From assembly GCA_903874055.1 (NCBI GenBank), contig CAIQQR010000079.1, forward strand, positions 1 to 64,000: a stretch of 64,000 nt of DNA. The letters run 5' to 3'. Position 1 is the stretch's first letter. Each line of letters starts with the position of its first letter. A program made the position numbers and the translations under genes. The notes beneath the pieces were generated by a model, which saw only the letters and a list, made by a program, of their open reading frames with translations, had not been told where the DNA came from and ran no database searches. Shown here piece after piece: positions 44,002-53,848 of the stretch. Source of the DNA: an uncultured Bacteroidota bacterium (GTDB lineage Bacteria; Bacteroidota; Bacteroidia; Chitinophagales; Chitinophagaceae).

Positions 44002-44565
44002 ATGTCTAACGCACGTTTAGCTGGTAGATACGCAAAAAGTTTACTTGGACTTGCAACTGAGCAGGGGCAATTAGAAGCGGTATATGCAGATATGAAATAC
44101 TTGCACGCAGTATGTGAAGTAAGTAGTGAGTTTGTAAATTTATTGCGTAGTCCAATTATAAAGGCTGATCAAAAAAATAGCATCATTAATGCAGTGACCA
44201 AGGATAAAGTAAGCTTACTTACTAATTCTTTTACTGTATTGTTGGTTAAAAAAGGTCGTGAAAGTGATTTGCCCGAAATGGCAACTGCATTTATTGAGCA
44301 ATACAATGAAATTAAAGGAATACATCAAGTTACTTTAACAACTGCAGTGGAGGTAAGCGAAGATTTGAAAAAAGCAATTGAAGAAAAAGTGAAAACTGAA
44401 AACAAATTTGCGACTGTTGAATTAACTACTAAAACAGATGAAACTTTAATTGGTGGGTTTGTATTAGAATTTGATAATAATTTATTAGATGCAAGCATCG
44501 CAAGAGATTTAAGAGACATTAAAAAACAATTTACAAACAACACATTTGTAGATAAAACAAAATAA
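44002..44565 (+). CDS. atpH: ATP synthase F1 subunit delta
   Basis: Connects the stalk to F1. The 187-residue protein has the N-terminal helical domain (ARLAGRYAKSLLGLA start, FVNLLRSPII) and the C-terminal segment DETLIGGFVLEFDNNLLDASIARDL typical of the family. It is co-transcribed with atpF and atpA. Confidence 0.94.
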   Translation: MSNARLAGRYAKSLLGLATEQGQLEAVYADMKYLHAVCEVSSEFVNLLRSPIIKADQKNSIINAVTKDKVSLLTNSFTVLLVKKGRESDLPEMATAFIEQYNEIKGIHQVTLTTAVEVSEDLKKAIEEKVKTENKFATVELTTKTDETLIGGFVLEFDNNLLDASIARDLRDIKKQFTNNTFVDKTK

Positions 44566-44587
44566 TCATTTTTTAAAATAGACTATT

Positions 44588-46165
44588 ATGGTGAATATTA
44601 AGCCGGATGAAATTTCAGCAATTCTTAGACAACAACTAAGCAATTTTAATGCAAGTGCTGATTTAGAAGAAGTAGGAACTGTATTACAAGTGGGTGATGG
44701 TATCGCTCGTGTATATGGTTTAAATGGTGTAAGCAGTGGTGAACTTGTGGAGTTCGAAAACGGAGTAAAAGCAATTGCCTTAAACCTTGAGGAAGACAAC
44801 GTGGGTGTGGTAATGATGGGGGATAGCAAGGCTATTAAAGAAGGAGATAAAGTAAAAAGAACAGGCCAAATCGCATCTATTAAAGTAGGTAACGGTTTAG
44901 TAGGTCGTGTTATTAATATGTTGGGTGAGCCAATTGATGGTAAAGGCCCAATTCAAGGTGACTTATATGAAATGCCTTTGGAGCGTAAAGCACCAGGGGT
45001 AATTTTCCGTGAGCCAGTAAAAGAGCCATTACAAACAGGTATCAAAGCGATTGACGCGATGATTCCAATTGGTCGTGGACAACGTGAGTTAGTAATTGGT
45101 GACCGTCAAACTGGTAAAACAGCTATTTGTGTGGACACCATTATCAATCAAAAAGAATTTTACGATGCAGGTGAACCTGTATATTGTATTTATGTTGCGA
45201 TTGGTCAAAAAGCATCAACCATTGCCGGTGTGATGAAAACATTAGAAGACAATGGTGCGATGGCTTACACCACTATCGTAGCAGCTTCTGCAGCGGATCC
45301 AGCTCCTCAACAATTCTACGCTCCTTTTGCGGGTGCAGCGGTAGGAGAGTTTTTCCGTGATTGTGGTAAACCAGCATTGATTGTATTTGATGACTTATCA
45401 AAACAAGCGGTGGCTTACCGTGAGGTTTCATTGTTATTACGTCGTCCGCCAGGTCGTGAGGCTTATCCAGGTGACGTATTCTACTTACACAGTCGTTTAT
45501 TAGAGCGTGCTGCGAAAGTAATTGCAAACGATGATATCGCTAAAAATATGAACGACTTACCAGCTTCTATCAAGCACTTGGTAAAAGGGGGTGGTTCATT
45601 AACAGCATTGCCAATTATTGAAACACAAGCGGGTGATGTATCTGCCTATATTCCTACCAACGTAATCTCAATTACCGACGGTCAAATCTTCTTGGAAGGT
45701 AACTTGTTCAACGCAGGTATACGTCCAGCGATTAACGTAGGTATTTCTGTAAGTCGTGTGGGTGGGAACGCACAGATTAAGTCAATGAAAAAAGTATCTG
45801 GTACTTTGAAATTAGACCAAGCTTTATACCGTGAGTTAGAGGCTTTCTCTAAATTTGGTGGTGACTTAGATCCTGCTACTAAAAACGTAATTGACAAGGG
45901 TGCAAGAAACGTAGAAATCTTAAAGCAAGCTCAATACACTCCATTTACAGTAGAAAAGCAAGTTGCTATTATCTACTTGGGTACGCAAGGTTTGTTAAAA
46001 GAAGTAGCTGTTAAAAACGTAAAAGAATTTGAAGCACATTTCTTATTAGAGATGAGCAATAAATTACCAAACGTTTTAGCTGAATTCAAAAAAGGCAACT
46101 TACCTGAAGACGGAATTAAACAAATGGTGGATTTAGCGAATAGCATCATTCCTCAATACAAATAG
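44588..46165 (+). CDS. atpA: ATP synthase F1 subunit alpha
   Basis: Non-catalytic nucleotide-binding subunit, 525 residues. The P-loop GDRQTGKTA lies near residue 175, and PAFVR-loop-equivalent and [11 protein letters not shown] segments follow. It is the last ATP synthase gene here: no atpG, atpD or atpC follows, and a strong terminator ends the transcript 16 bases after the stop. Confidence 0.97.
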   Translation: MVNIKPDEISAILRQQLSNFNASADLEEVGTVLQVGDGIARVYGLNGVSSGELVEFENGVKAIALNLEEDNVGVVMMGDSKAIKEGDKVKRTGQIASIKVGNGLVGRVINMLGEPIDGKGPIQGDLYEMPLERKAPGVIFREPVKEPLQTGIKAIDAMIPIGRGQRELVIGDRQTGKTAICVDTIINQKEFYDAGEPVYCIYVAIGQKASTIAGVMKTLEDNGAMAYTTIVAASAADPAPQQFYAPFAGAAVGEFFRDCGKPALIVFDDLSKQAVAYREVSLLLRRPPGREAYPGDVFYLHSRLLERAAKVIANDDIAKNMNDLPASIKHLVKGGGSLTALPIIETQAGDVSAYIPTNVISITDGQIFLEGNLFNAGIRPAINVGISVSRVGGNAQIKSMKKVSGTLKLDQALYRELEAFSKFGGDLDPATKNVIDKGARNVEILKQAQYTPFTVEKQVAIIYLGTQGLLKEVAVKNVKEFEAHFLLEMSNKLPNVLAEFKKGNLPEDGIKQMVDLANSIIPQYK

Positions 46166-46180
46166 TACTTCACTATATTT

Positions 46181-46211
46181 AAAAAACCCTGAACTTAGTT
46201 CGGGGTTTTTT
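46181..46211 (+). terminator. atpBEFHA terminator
   Basis: A fourteen-pair stem (46181-46194 with 46198-46211, one T-G pair) with a TTA loop, whose 3' arm ends in six T. It separates atpA from an ABC ATPase gene that starts 11 bases later. Confidence 0.88.
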
Positions 46212-46222
46212 GTTATTATAGT

Positions 46223-47131
46223 ATGTCTGTAATTCAAGTAAATGGTTTAAGCAAGCACTTTGGGACACTCAAGGCAGTGGACCATTTGGACTTTTCTGTA
46301 ACAGAAGGGGAAGTGTTTGGATTTTTAGGCCAGAACGGTTCGGGAAAGAGTACTACCATCAGAATGTTACTTTCTTTAATACATCCAACCAGTGGCTCAA
46401 TTGAGTTATTTGGAAAACCACTGAATAAATATCGAGATGAAATTTTAGAGGAAGTAGGTGCGATTATTGAACGCCCCGATTTATATCCTTATTTAACTGC
46501 AAAAGAACATTTGCAATTATTTGCCAAATTGCGCAACAAGCATGTTGGTGAAAACAGTATTCAAGATACTTTAGTGAAGGTGGGCCTGGCAGATCGTTCA
46601 AAAGATAAAGTTCAAACTTTTTCATTAGGGATGAAGCAGCGATTGGGAATTGCCATTGCATTATTGCACAACCCCTCTTTAATTATATTAGATGAGCCCA
46701 CAAATGGATTGGATCCACAAGGCATTTCGGATATTAGAAACTTAATAAAGCAACTTGCTCAACAGGAAGGTAAAACGGTATTGGTGTCATCTCATTTGCT
46801 TTCAGAAATTGAACAAATGGCTACTCAAATTATGATTATACATAAAGGGAAAAAAGTAGCAGATGGCCCCATTCAAAAATTATTAGATCCAAATAAAATG
46901 ATTGTGCATATTAAAACTACTAATGATGCACAAACTTTGCAGATTATTTTGTCAGGTAGTTTTAGCAATTATTTATTACAAAGAAATGACGGCATTTATC
47001 TAAGGCTTCCTGATTATGAAATTCCTTTATTGAATACTTCATTAGTGAATGCGGGCGTAGGTTTGATAGGGGTAGAGACAAGAAATTCATTGGAGGATTA
47101 TTTTTTACAGGTGACTTCAAATACAATATAA
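46223..47131 (+). CDS. ABC transporter ATP-binding protein
   Basis: A 302-residue ATPase of the ABC-2/CcmA type: Walker A GQNGSGKST (about 37-45), signature FSLGMKQR near 135, Walker B LIILDEPTNGLD near 155, and a C-terminal extension of about 80 residues. Its stop overlaps the ATG of the next gene by one base (TAATG), so it is translationally coupled to its permease. Its own promoter is not obvious. Confidence 0.92.
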   Translation: MSVIQVNGLSKHFGTLKAVDHLDFSVTEGEVFGFLGQNGSGKSTTIRMLLSLIHPTSGSIELFGKPLNKYRDEILEEVGAIIERPDLYPYLTAKEHLQLFAKLRNKHVGENSIQDTLVKVGLADRSKDKVQTFSLGMKQRLGIAIALLHNPSLIILDEPTNGLDPQGISDIRNLIKQLAQQEGKTVLVSSHLLSEIEQMATQIMIIHKGKKVADGPIQKLLDPNKMIVHIKTTNDAQTLQIILSGSFSNYLLQRNDGIYLRLPDYEIPLLNTSLVNAGVGLIGVETRNSLEDYFLQVTSNTI

Positions 47132-48006
47132 TGAAAGCAATTATTTCCATAGAATTATATAAAATTTTTAGAAGGCCAAGAACTTATATTGCATTTGGGG
47201 CTATTGCAGCTTTAATTATGGTCATTCAATTGGGTTTGAAAATGGATGGTCAATCCTATGCCTCTTTTTTAATGAAGGATATCAATGATACCTTAACGGT
47301 AGATGGTAAAGTTTTAAACGGATACTTGATTTGTTATATTTTATTACAATTATTATTGGTGCATGTACCCTTGCTTGTTGCATTAATTGCTGCCGATATG
47401 ATATCGGGAGAAGCTAATTTAGGGACATTGCGTTTACTATTTACTACCCCCTATAGCAGAACACAATTGGTTATGGGCAAATTTATTGCAGCAAGTATTT
47501 ATACTATTGTTTTGTTAATATGGTTGGCATTTTTAGCACTCTTTGTTAGTATGTGGATTTTTGGAACGGATGATTTATTCTTACTCAAGTCAAATTACGT
47601 AGTACTAATACAAGAAAAAGATGTTTTATGGCGCTATGTTGGCGCATTTGTATTTGCAAGTTTCGCATTGCTTACCGTAACATCACTTGGATTTTTAATG
47701 TCAAGCATGGCTAATAATTCCATTGGGCCTATCGTTGGAACGATGAGTGCTATTGTATTTTTTACCATTTTGAGTACACTTAATATTCCTTTATTCGCAG
47801 CTATCAAGCCTTATCTATTTACCACGCACATGAATAACTGGAAAGAGTTTTTTGATATCAAAGTCAACGAAAATAATGAAGCTATTTATGGCACAATTTT
47901 AAATGTCGCAAAAATAAAAAATTCCATTATTGTACTTACGTTACATATTATATTGTTTGTTACCGCATCGGTAATTATTACAAAGCGCAAAGACATTCTA
48001 AGCTAA
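47131..48006 (+). CDS. ABC-2 type transporter permease
   Basis: A 291-residue membrane protein with about six transmembrane segments: one near residue 20, then four to five between 65 and 225 and the last at about 265-285. The SGEANLGTLRLLFTTPYSR stretch (about 90-108) is typical of ABC-2 permeases (ABC2_membrane). It pairs with the overlapping ATPase upstream. Substrate unknown. Confidence 0.88.
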   Translation: MKAIISIELYKIFRRPRTYIAFGAIAALIMVIQLGLKMDGQSYASFLMKDINDTLTVDGKVLNGYLICYILLQLLLVHVPLLVALIAADMISGEANLGTLRLLFTTPYSRTQLVMGKFIAASIYTIVLLIWLAFLALFVSMWIFGTDDLFLLKSNYVVLIQEKDVLWRYVGAFVFASFALLTVTSLGFLMSSMANNSIGPIVGTMSAIVFFTILSTLNIPLFAAIKPYLFTTHMNNWKEFFDIKVNENNEAIYGTILNVAKIKNSIIVLTLHIILFVTASVIITKRKDILS

Positions 48007-48011
48007 TTATC

Positions 48012-48704
48012 ATGAAAAAAATTATAAAATATAGTGTTGCTTTTTTATTAATGCTTAATTGTAGTATAGTAAGTGCACAGGTGGATCCTTTGATTGAAAA
48101 AGTAAGCCAAAAATTAGCATTGGTAAATGACTATGTAGCCGAGGGTGTGATGAAAACAGATGTTTCTTTTATTAAGGCAAGTTTGGGTAAGGTGAAAGTG
48201 TATTTTAAAAAACCAAACCTGTTGAAGGTGAAAAAGGAAGGTGGCATTTCATTATTGCCAAAAGGAGGCGTGTCAGTTACCATCAATTCATTATTGAACA
48301 CCAAACAATATATTGCGTTGCCAGCAGGCACGCAGGAGTTTAAAGGCAAAACATTAAGGGTGATTAAACTAGTGCCAACAGATGAAAAACTAGACTGGGT
48401 AATTTCTACTTTATGGATTGATCCCAATGACGCATTGGTATATAAAACCTTTACGACAACCAAGGAAAATGGTAGTTATGAAATTACCATGGAATACGGG
48501 GAATATGCAAACCTCGGATTACCTAGTAAAATTATATTTGCCTTTAATACCAAGGATTATAAACTGCCCAACGGAATTACTTTAGAATTTGGGGATGAGG
48601 ACGCTGCTGCCAAGCAAAAAGCTTTAAAGCATAAAAAAGGGACTATTGAAATTACGTATCGTAATTATGTTATCAATAAAGGAGTTTCTAATAATATGTT
48701 TTAG
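48012..48704 (+). CDS. LolA-like outer membrane lipoprotein carrier family protein
   Basis: A 230-residue secreted protein: signal peptide (about 1-23, ending VSAQ), then a beta-rich LolA/LolB-like half-barrel (FKKPNLLKVKKEGGISLLPKGG, and TLWIDPNDALVYKTFTTTKENG near 135). LolA-type proteins shuttle lipoproteins or lipids across the periplasm. It starts five bases after the ABC-2 permease, which suggests that it works with the transporter. Confidence 0.7.
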   Translation: MKKIIKYSVAFLLMLNCSIVSAQVDPLIEKVSQKLALVNDYVAEGVMKTDVSFIKASLGKVKVYFKKPNLLKVKKEGGISLLPKGGVSVTINSLLNTKQYIALPAGTQEFKGKTLRVIKLVPTDEKLDWVISTLWIDPNDALVYKTFTTTKENGSYEITMEYGEYANLGLPSKIIFAFNTKDYKLPNGITLEFGDEDAAAKQKALKHKKGTIEITYRNYVINKGVSNNMF

Positions 48705-48752
48705 TGACTTTATTGTCCGTACAAAGTCTTAATTTCAATCAAAGTTTAGGTC

Positions 48753-49379
48753 ATGCGATTGTATGTAACTATTTTATTTGTCATTATAAATAGTGTGCTC
48801 TTTGCACAAAAATCAAATTACAATACGGCACTTGTAAATGCAGTAGCTAGTTTCAATGCTTCCAATAACAATACCGATTATACCCGTTTAATTCAGGAGC
48901 TTGAAAAACTAGATGCCTTAAATACCAAGGACTGGATCCCTTCTTATTATCTTTCCTTAATTCACACACGCATAGTAATAAATAAAGGAGAAAACGCAGA
49001 AGCGCATGCTGATAAAGCATTGTATTGGGCAAATAAAGCAATGGCAATTTATGTAAATGATGAAACCTATTGTATTTATGCTATGGCACATATTGCAAAA
49101 ATGGCAATAAGTCCATTAATGAGGTATATTAAATACAAGGACCTAATCAATGAAAATTTAAATAAAGCTAAAAAAATAAACCCCAATAATCCACGTCCTT
49201 ATATTTTAGAAGCAAAATTACAAATGAATCTACCACGAATGTTTGGAGGCGGATGTAAGCAAGCAAAACCCTTAATAATAAAAGCACAGCAACTATTGGA
49301 CGCACAAGCTCCGCAAACTATTTTGCCTGTTTGGGGTAAGCAAAGTTTAAATGAATTAAAGGCGGGTTGTCCTATTTAG
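48753..49379 (+). CDS. Secreted TPR-like helical repeat protein
   Basis: A 208-residue protein with a signal peptide (about 1-18, ending LFAQ) and helical repeats compatible with TPR motifs (AEAHADKALYWANKAMAIYV, NLNKAKKINPNNPRPYILEA). The segment LPRMFGGGCKQAKPLIIKAQ near 170 recurs in TPR proteins of this group. Two cysteines lie in the last 40 residues. It is in line with the LolA-like gene, 48 bases downstream. Function unknown. Confidence 0.7.
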   Translation: MRLYVTILFVIINSVLFAQKSNYNTALVNAVASFNASNNNTDYTRLIQELEKLDALNTKDWIPSYYLSLIHTRIVINKGENAEAHADKALYWANKAMAIYVNDETYCIYAMAHIAKMAISPLMRYIKYKDLINENLNKAKKINPNNPRPYILEAKLQMNLPRMFGGGCKQAKPLIIKAQQLLDAQAPQTILPVWGKQSLNELKAGCPI

Positions 49380-49388
49380 CAGTAAATT

Positions 49389-50486
49389 TTATCGATAGTT
49401 CGATTCCTCTAAAGTTTCGTCCTTGGCATTTGCAAACATACGAGCACTTATTTTTTTCAATGGGTTTAAGCGCATATCTCTGTATCCTTGACGTGCATGA
49501 ATGATACGAACACATTCAAATATACTCGCGGTAAAGGAAGCAGCGTCTGCTTTGTTTTTGCCCGCAATATCAAAAGCAGTACCATGATCGGGACTGGTTC
49601 TTACAATGGGTAAACCTGCTGTAAAATTAACGCCTTCGCCAAATGCCAATGATTTAAAAGGAATTAATCCTTGATCATGGTACATTGCTAAAACGCCATC
49701 AAATTTTTCATGTGCACCTCTTGCAAAAAAGGCATCAGCTGAGTAAGGCCCAAATACCAACATTTGATTTTTACTTTCCTTTACTGCTGGACGAATAATT
49801 TCAATTTCTTCTTTACCAATTAAACCTTCATCTCCAGCGTGTGGATTTAATGCAAGCACTGCAATGCGAGGTTTATCAATTCCAAAATCTTTTTGTAAAC
49901 TACTGTTTAAGATTTGTAGTTTTTGTTTGATTTTATCCTTAGTAATATGTTTTGCAACATCCTGAATGGTAATATGTTCGGTAACTAAAGCCATTTTTAA
50001 ATTTTCAGCAACCAGTAACATTAAATTTTCTGTGTTCCCAAATGCATTTTGTAAATAAGGGGTATGTCCACTGAAATTAAATTCAGGAGATTGAATATTT
50101 TTTTTATGAATCGGAGCAGTAACTAAGCCATCTATTTTTTTATCTTTCAAAGCAGCTACTGCTTGTTGTAATGATATAAAAGCATATTTGCCACCATCCT
50201 CTGTAAGTTCACCGGGAGTTATATTTACATCCTCCTCCCAGCAATTAATAAGATTTACTTGCTTTGGATTGATTTTGGATAAATCAGGAATGGAGGAAAA
50301 GTTAAGTGCAAATTCAGGACTGAATTTTTTATAAAAATTAATGCTTTTATTGCTAGCAAATATAACGGGTACCATAAAGTCCAAGACACGACTATCAGAC
50401 AAGGATTTGATAATTAATTCAATTCCAACACCATTTAAATCACCACAACTAAATCCAATAATGGGCCTTTTAATTTCCTGAGTCAT
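49389..50486 (-). CDS. pdxA: 4-hydroxythreonine-4-phosphate dehydrogenase
   Basis: Pyridoxal phosphate synthesis enzyme (DXP-dependent pathway), 365 residues from MTQEIKRPIIGFSCGDLNGVG. The GDLNGVGIE motif, GHTPYLQNAF, the metal-ligand region LALNPHAGDEGLIG and AMYHDQGLIPFK are present. The open frame extends 25 codons upstream into the rsmA promoter; the MTQEIK start is preferred. Confidence 0.94.
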   Translation of the reverse strand: MTQEIKRPIIGFSCGDLNGVGIELIIKSLSDSRVLDFMVPVIFASNKSINFYKKFSPEFALNFSSIPDLSKINPKQVNLINCWEEDVNITPGELTEDGGKYAFISLQQAVAALKDKKIDGLVTAPIHKKNIQSPEFNFSGHTPYLQNAFGNTENLMLLVAENLKMALVTEHITIQDVAKHITKDKIKQKLQILNSSLQKDFGIDKPRIAVLALNPHAGDEGLIGKEEIEIIRPAVKESKNQMLVFGPYSADAFFARGAHEKFDGVLAMYHDQGLIPFKSLAFGEGVNFTAGLPIVRTSPDHGTAFDIAGKNKADAASFTASIFECVRIIHARQGYRDMRLNPLKKISARMFANAKDETLEESNYR

Positions 50487-50524
50487 ATCCTTTTTATTAG
50501 GCTGTAAAAGTACGCACAAAAACC

Positions 50525-50532
50525 TAACTTTG
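50525..50532 (+). promoter_or_regulatory. rsmA promoter -7 box, near-leaderless
   Basis: TAACTTTG, exact match, four bases before the rsmA ATG at 50537. Confidence 0.6.
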
Positions 50533-50536
50533 CTAC

Positions 50537-51301
50537 ATGCAATACACGCTAAAAAAATCATTAGGGCAGCACTTTTTAACGGATAAAACGGTTTGTGAGC
50601 GTATTAAAGGGTATTTGCTTGAGCAGCCAATAGAAAGACTTGTTGAAGTAGGACCAGGAGCAGGTGCATTGACTGAATTCATTTATAAATTACCTAGTTC
50701 CGAATTTAAAGCGATTGAGCTGGATACCGAAAAAGTAAACTACTTATTGCACACTTTCCCTGAATTAAATGGGAAACTAATTAATGAGGATTTTTTAGAA
50801 ACGCAAATGCCATTTGAGCAACCCTTTACTTTGGTAGGAAATTTCCCTTATAATATTTCAACCCAAATCGTTTTTAAAGTTTTAGACTGGAAGAATAATG
50901 TACCCATGATGGTAGGAATGTTTCAAAAAGAAGTGGCTGAAAGAATTGTAGCAAAACCACATTCTAAAGCGTATGGAATTTTGAGTGTTTTAGCACAAGC
51001 TTTTTATGATGTTACTTATTTATTCGATGTTCCCCCGAGTGCATTTAATCCTCCGCCTAAAGTAGATAGTGGTGTAATTATGTTTAAGCGAAAAGAAAAA
51101 TTCCCTGAGATGTCTTCTGAAAAGAGTTTTTATCATATTGTAAAAATGGCGTTTGGTCAACGCAGAAAAATGTTGCGCAATCCTTTAAAGCCTTATTTTA
51201 CAACAGCTCAATTGGAGGATCCAATTTTCACTAAACGCGCTGAAAACCTTACCTATGATGATTATGCAGCGCTGACTTTTAAAATGCATAATGATAAATA
51301 A
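50537..51301 (+). CDS. rsmA: 16S rRNA adenine-1518/1519 dimethyltransferase
   Basis: KsgA-type methyltransferase that dimethylates two adenines of the 3' helix of 16S rRNA. The 254-residue protein starts [11 protein letters not shown], with the SAM motif [12 protein letters not shown] (about 34-46) and the catalytic motif NFPYNIST (the family NLPY with Leu to Phe), then [17 protein letters not shown] dehydrogenase gene follows almost immediately. Confidence 0.96.
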   Translation: MQYTLKKSLGQHFLTDKTVCERIKGYLLEQPIERLVEVGPGAGALTEFIYKLPSSEFKAIELDTEKVNYLLHTFPELNGKLINEDFLETQMPFEQPFTLVGNFPYNISTQIVFKVLDWKNNVPMMVGMFQKEVAERIVAKPHSKAYGILSVLAQAFYDVTYLFDVPPSAFNPPPKVDSGVIMFKRKEKFPEMSSEKSFYHIVKMAFGQRRKMLRNPLKPYFTTAQLEDPIFTKRAENLTYDDYAALTFKMHNDK

Positions 51302-51302
51302 C

Positions 51303-52232
51303 ATGGCATCGATTGTAATTATAACAGCACCAGTACATTCTTTTTTAATTGAAACTTTACAACAAAATGGTTATGAAGTTGTGTACGAACCTGCTATACA
51401 ATATGATCAATTGGTTGAAATAATACCCAATGCACATGGTTTAATTGTAACCACTCGATTAAAAATAGATGCTCCCATTTTAGATAAAGCAAGTCAACTA
51501 AAATGGATTGGAAGATTAGGAAGTGGAATGGAATTGATTGATGTAAATTATGCCAGTCAAAAAGGGATTCAATGTGTAAGTAGTCCCGAAGGAAATTGTA
51601 CCACAGTGGGGGAGCATACCCTTGGACTTGTGTTGACTTTAATGAATCGGATTCACAGCAGTTATTTTCAAATTCAAAATGGAGAATGGATTAGAGATGC
51701 CAATAGGGCAGATGAGCTCACTGGAAAGACAGTAGGTATCATTGGTTTGGGTAATACTGGTAGTGCTTTTGCAAAATTGTTAGCTGGGTTTGATGTTAAA
51801 ATATTGGCCCATGATATTTATAAAAAGGACTTTGAAACTGCGCAAATAAAATCGGCAAGCTTGGAGCAAATTCAGGCAGAGTCACATGTGATAAGTTTGC
51901 ATTTGCCTTTAACGGACCTGACTTTTCATTATGCAAATGACACTTTTTTTAATAATTGCATACAGAAACCCTATTTTATAAGTACTTGCCGTGGACAGGT
52001 AACGGACACTGCTGCTGTCGTAAAAGCGCTTAATAATCAACTGGTTAGAGGCGTGGGCTTGGATGTTTTGGAAAATGAACAATTGGCTAAGTATCAAGCA
52101 GATGAAAAAGCTCAATTACAAGCCTTATTGGCCTTCCCTAACTGCATTTTAACGCCTCATATAGCTGGTTATAGTCATGAAGCTTATTATAAGATGGCCA
52201 AAGTTGTATTAGAGAAATTAGCCATAATTTGA
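51303..52232 (+). CDS. D-isomer-specific 2-hydroxyacid dehydrogenase (phosphoglycerate dehydrogenase-like)
   Basis: An NAD-dependent dehydrogenase of 309 residues from [10 protein letters not shown]; an ATG at 51291 would overlap rsmA by 11 bases and is less likely. The nucleotide motif [14 protein letters not shown] lies near 145, the arginine in STCRGQ near 228, the glutamate in DVLENE and the histidine in TPHIAGYS near 285. It is SerA-like but lacks an ACT domain, so the true substrate may differ. Confidence 0.85.
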   Translation: MASIVIITAPVHSFLIETLQQNGYEVVYEPAIQYDQLVEIIPNAHGLIVTTRLKIDAPILDKASQLKWIGRLGSGMELIDVNYASQKGIQCVSSPEGNCTTVGEHTLGLVLTLMNRIHSSYFQIQNGEWIRDANRADELTGKTVGIIGLGNTGSAFAKLLAGFDVKILAHDIYKKDFETAQIKSASLEQIQAESHVISLHLPLTDLTFHYANDTFFNNCIQKPYFISTCRGQVTDTAAVVKALNNQLVRGVGLDVLENEQLAKYQADEKAQLQALLAFPNCILTPHIAGYSHEAYYKMAKVVLEKLAII

Positions 52233-52243
52233 CCTAAATTCAA

Positions 52244-52251
52244 TAACTTTG
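52244..52251 (+). promoter_or_regulatory. greA promoter -7 box
   Basis: TAACTTTG, exact match. The expected start point, about 52257, is the first base of a terminator hairpin, so the transcript begins with the hairpin. Confidence 0.65.
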
Positions 52252-52256
52252 TATAC

Positions 52257-52292
52257 TGCAACGCTACAATTATGTGGCGTTGTATTTTTTTT
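52257..52292 (+). terminator. Terminator/attenuator hairpin at the very start of the greA leader
   Basis: CAACGCTACA (52259-52268) pairs completely with TGTGGCGTTG (52273-52282, one T-G pair) around an ATTA loop, and two outer pairs can extend it. TATTTTTTTT follows. The greA ATG is at 52309. It may end the upstream dehydrogenase transcript, attenuate greA itself, or both. E. coli greA also has a leader terminator. Confidence 0.75.
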
Positions 52293-52308
52293 ATATAAAA
52301 CGAAGGAT

Positions 52309-52785
52309 ATGAGTGAAACTAATGTATACGTTACACAAGAGACATTTGATAAGATGCGCGAGGAATTGCATAAATTAAAATCAGTTGATCGTCCAGCTGC
52401 ATCAAGAGCTATTGCAGAAGCAAGAGAAAAAGGGGATTTAAAAGAAAATGCCGAATACGATGCTGCAAAAGAAGCACAAGGAATGTTAGAGTCTAAAATT
52501 AAACAATTAGAAGCAGCTATTTCAAATGCTAAAATTGTAGATACTAAAACGATTGATACGAGTAAGGTTACGATTTTGACCAAAGTAACTATTACGAATG
52601 AGGCAACTAAAAAGACAGTTACTTATCAATTGGTAGGAGAAAAAGAAGCAGATTTAAAAGCAGGTAAAATTTCGGCATCTTCTCCAATAGGCAAAGGCTT
52701 GATTGGAAAAAAAGTAGGTGAAATTGCCGAAGTGCAAACTCCTAATGGAACCATGAAATTTAGAGTGGATAACATAACAGTATAA
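52309..52785 (+). CDS. greA: Transcription elongation factor GreA
   Basis: Rescues backtracked RNA polymerase by stimulating transcript cleavage. The 158-residue protein starts at MSETNVYVTQ, with an N-terminal coiled coil carrying the acidic tip GDLKENAEYDAAKE (about 42-55) and a C-terminal FKBP-like domain (ASPIGKGLIGKKVGE). The open frame extends 20 codons upstream into the leader hairpin and is not the start. Confidence 0.96.
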   Translation: MSETNVYVTQETFDKMREELHKLKSVDRPAASRAIAEAREKGDLKENAEYDAAKEAQGMLESKIKQLEAAISNAKIVDTKTIDTSKVTILTKVTITNEATKKTVTYQLVGEKEADLKAGKISASSPIGKGLIGKKVGEIAEVQTPNGTMKFRVDNITV

Positions 52786-52794
52786 TTATTTGTT

Positions 52795-53190
52795 ATGACT
52801 ATTTTTTCAAAAATTATTAAAGGAGAAATTCCTTCTTATAAAATAGCAGAGAACGATTTGTTCTTTGCTTTTTTAGATATTTTCCCACTTCAAAAAGGAC
52901 ATACTTTAATTGTTCCAAAAATTGAAGTTGATAAACTTTTTGATGTCCCAGATGCTTATTTAAATGAGCTTATGCAATTTGCAAAACCCATTGCCAAAGC
53001 TATAGAATCTAGCTTTCACTGTAACCGTGTAAGTATGGTAACGGTAGGATTGGAAGTGCCACATGCGCATGTCCATTTGATTCCCATTAATGCTGCTGAT
53101 GATTTAAATTTTTCAAATCCAAAATTACAATTCAACCAAGAGGAGTTTGTGCAAATTCAGGAAATGATTGTAAGTAAATTAGGCAAGTAG
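52795..53190 (+). CDS. HIT family hydrolase
   Basis: A 131-residue histidine-triad nucleotide hydrolase. FSKIIKGEIPSYKIAEND opens the protein, and the catalytic triad is HAHVHLIPI near residue 100. The physiological substrate is probably a nucleoside phosphoramidate or dinucleoside polyphosphate, but this cannot be read from sequence. It starts nine bases after greA. Confidence 0.92.
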   Translation: MTIFSKIIKGEIPSYKIAENDLFFAFLDIFPLQKGHTLIVPKIEVDKLFDVPDAYLNELMQFAKPIAKAIESSFHCNRVSMVTVGLEVPHAHVHLIPINAADDLNFSNPKLQFNQEEFVQIQEMIVSKLGK

Positions 53191-53210
53191 AGCAATCAAT
53201 GAAGCGCTAA

Positions 53211-53801
53211 TCATTTTGCTTTTACCCTGTTTGGATTATTAGCCATGAAGGCAGCCCATCCGTTTGATTTTTTTGCAGTTTTTGAACCTTTACCTGTTTT
53301 AGAAATGAAAGGAAGTACAATACCATTCATTTGGTATAAATGACAAAGGGCAACTCCTAGTGCATCGGTAGCATCAAAGTATTTGGGTTGTTTTTTAATA
53401 GACAAAATTTGCGCTAACATTTTCCATACCATATCTTTGTCGGCATTTCCATTGCCAGTGATGGATTGCTTTACCTTTTTTGGAGCATACTCTGTTACAG
53501 GAAGTTGATAATGCATTGCAGCAGCAATGGCAACCCCTTGAGCTCGACCAAGTTTAAGCATGCTTTGTACATTCTTGCCAAAAAAAGGAGCTTCAATAGC
53601 AAAATCAGTGGGCTTATGCAATTCAATTAATTCAATAATTTTCGCATGAATCATTTGAAGTCTTGCATAAATATCTTTTTCTTTAGTAAGTTTTAATACA
53701 TCCATTTCAATTAATACTGGCTTACTACCTCCTTTTAAAAGGGCGTATCCAAGTATTTGAGTTCCAGGGTCAATTCCTAAAATAATGGGTGTCTTACTCA
53801 T
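53211..53801 (-). CDS. ruvC: Crossover junction endodeoxyribonuclease RuvC
   Basis: Holliday junction resolvase, 196 residues from MSKTPIILG. Catalytic acidic residues are in LGIDPGTQ (N-terminus), AIEAPFFGKN near residue 70 and DATDALGVALCH near 145. A Lys-rich C-terminal tail extends about 25 residues beyond the core. It is convergent with the HIT gene. Confidence 0.95.
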   Translation of the reverse strand: MSKTPIILGIDPGTQILGYALLKGGSKPVLIEMDVLKLTKEKDIYARLQMIHAKIIELIELHKPTDFAIEAPFFGKNVQSMLKLGRAQGVAIAAAMHYQLPVTEYAPKKVKQSITGNGNADKDMVWKMLAQILSIKKQPKYFDATDALGVALCHLYQMNGIVLPFISKTGKGSKTAKKSNGWAAFMANNPNRVKAK

Positions 53802-53848
53802 AAAGAATAAAGTTACATATATCATATCAAATTCCGAACTTTGAAGCT

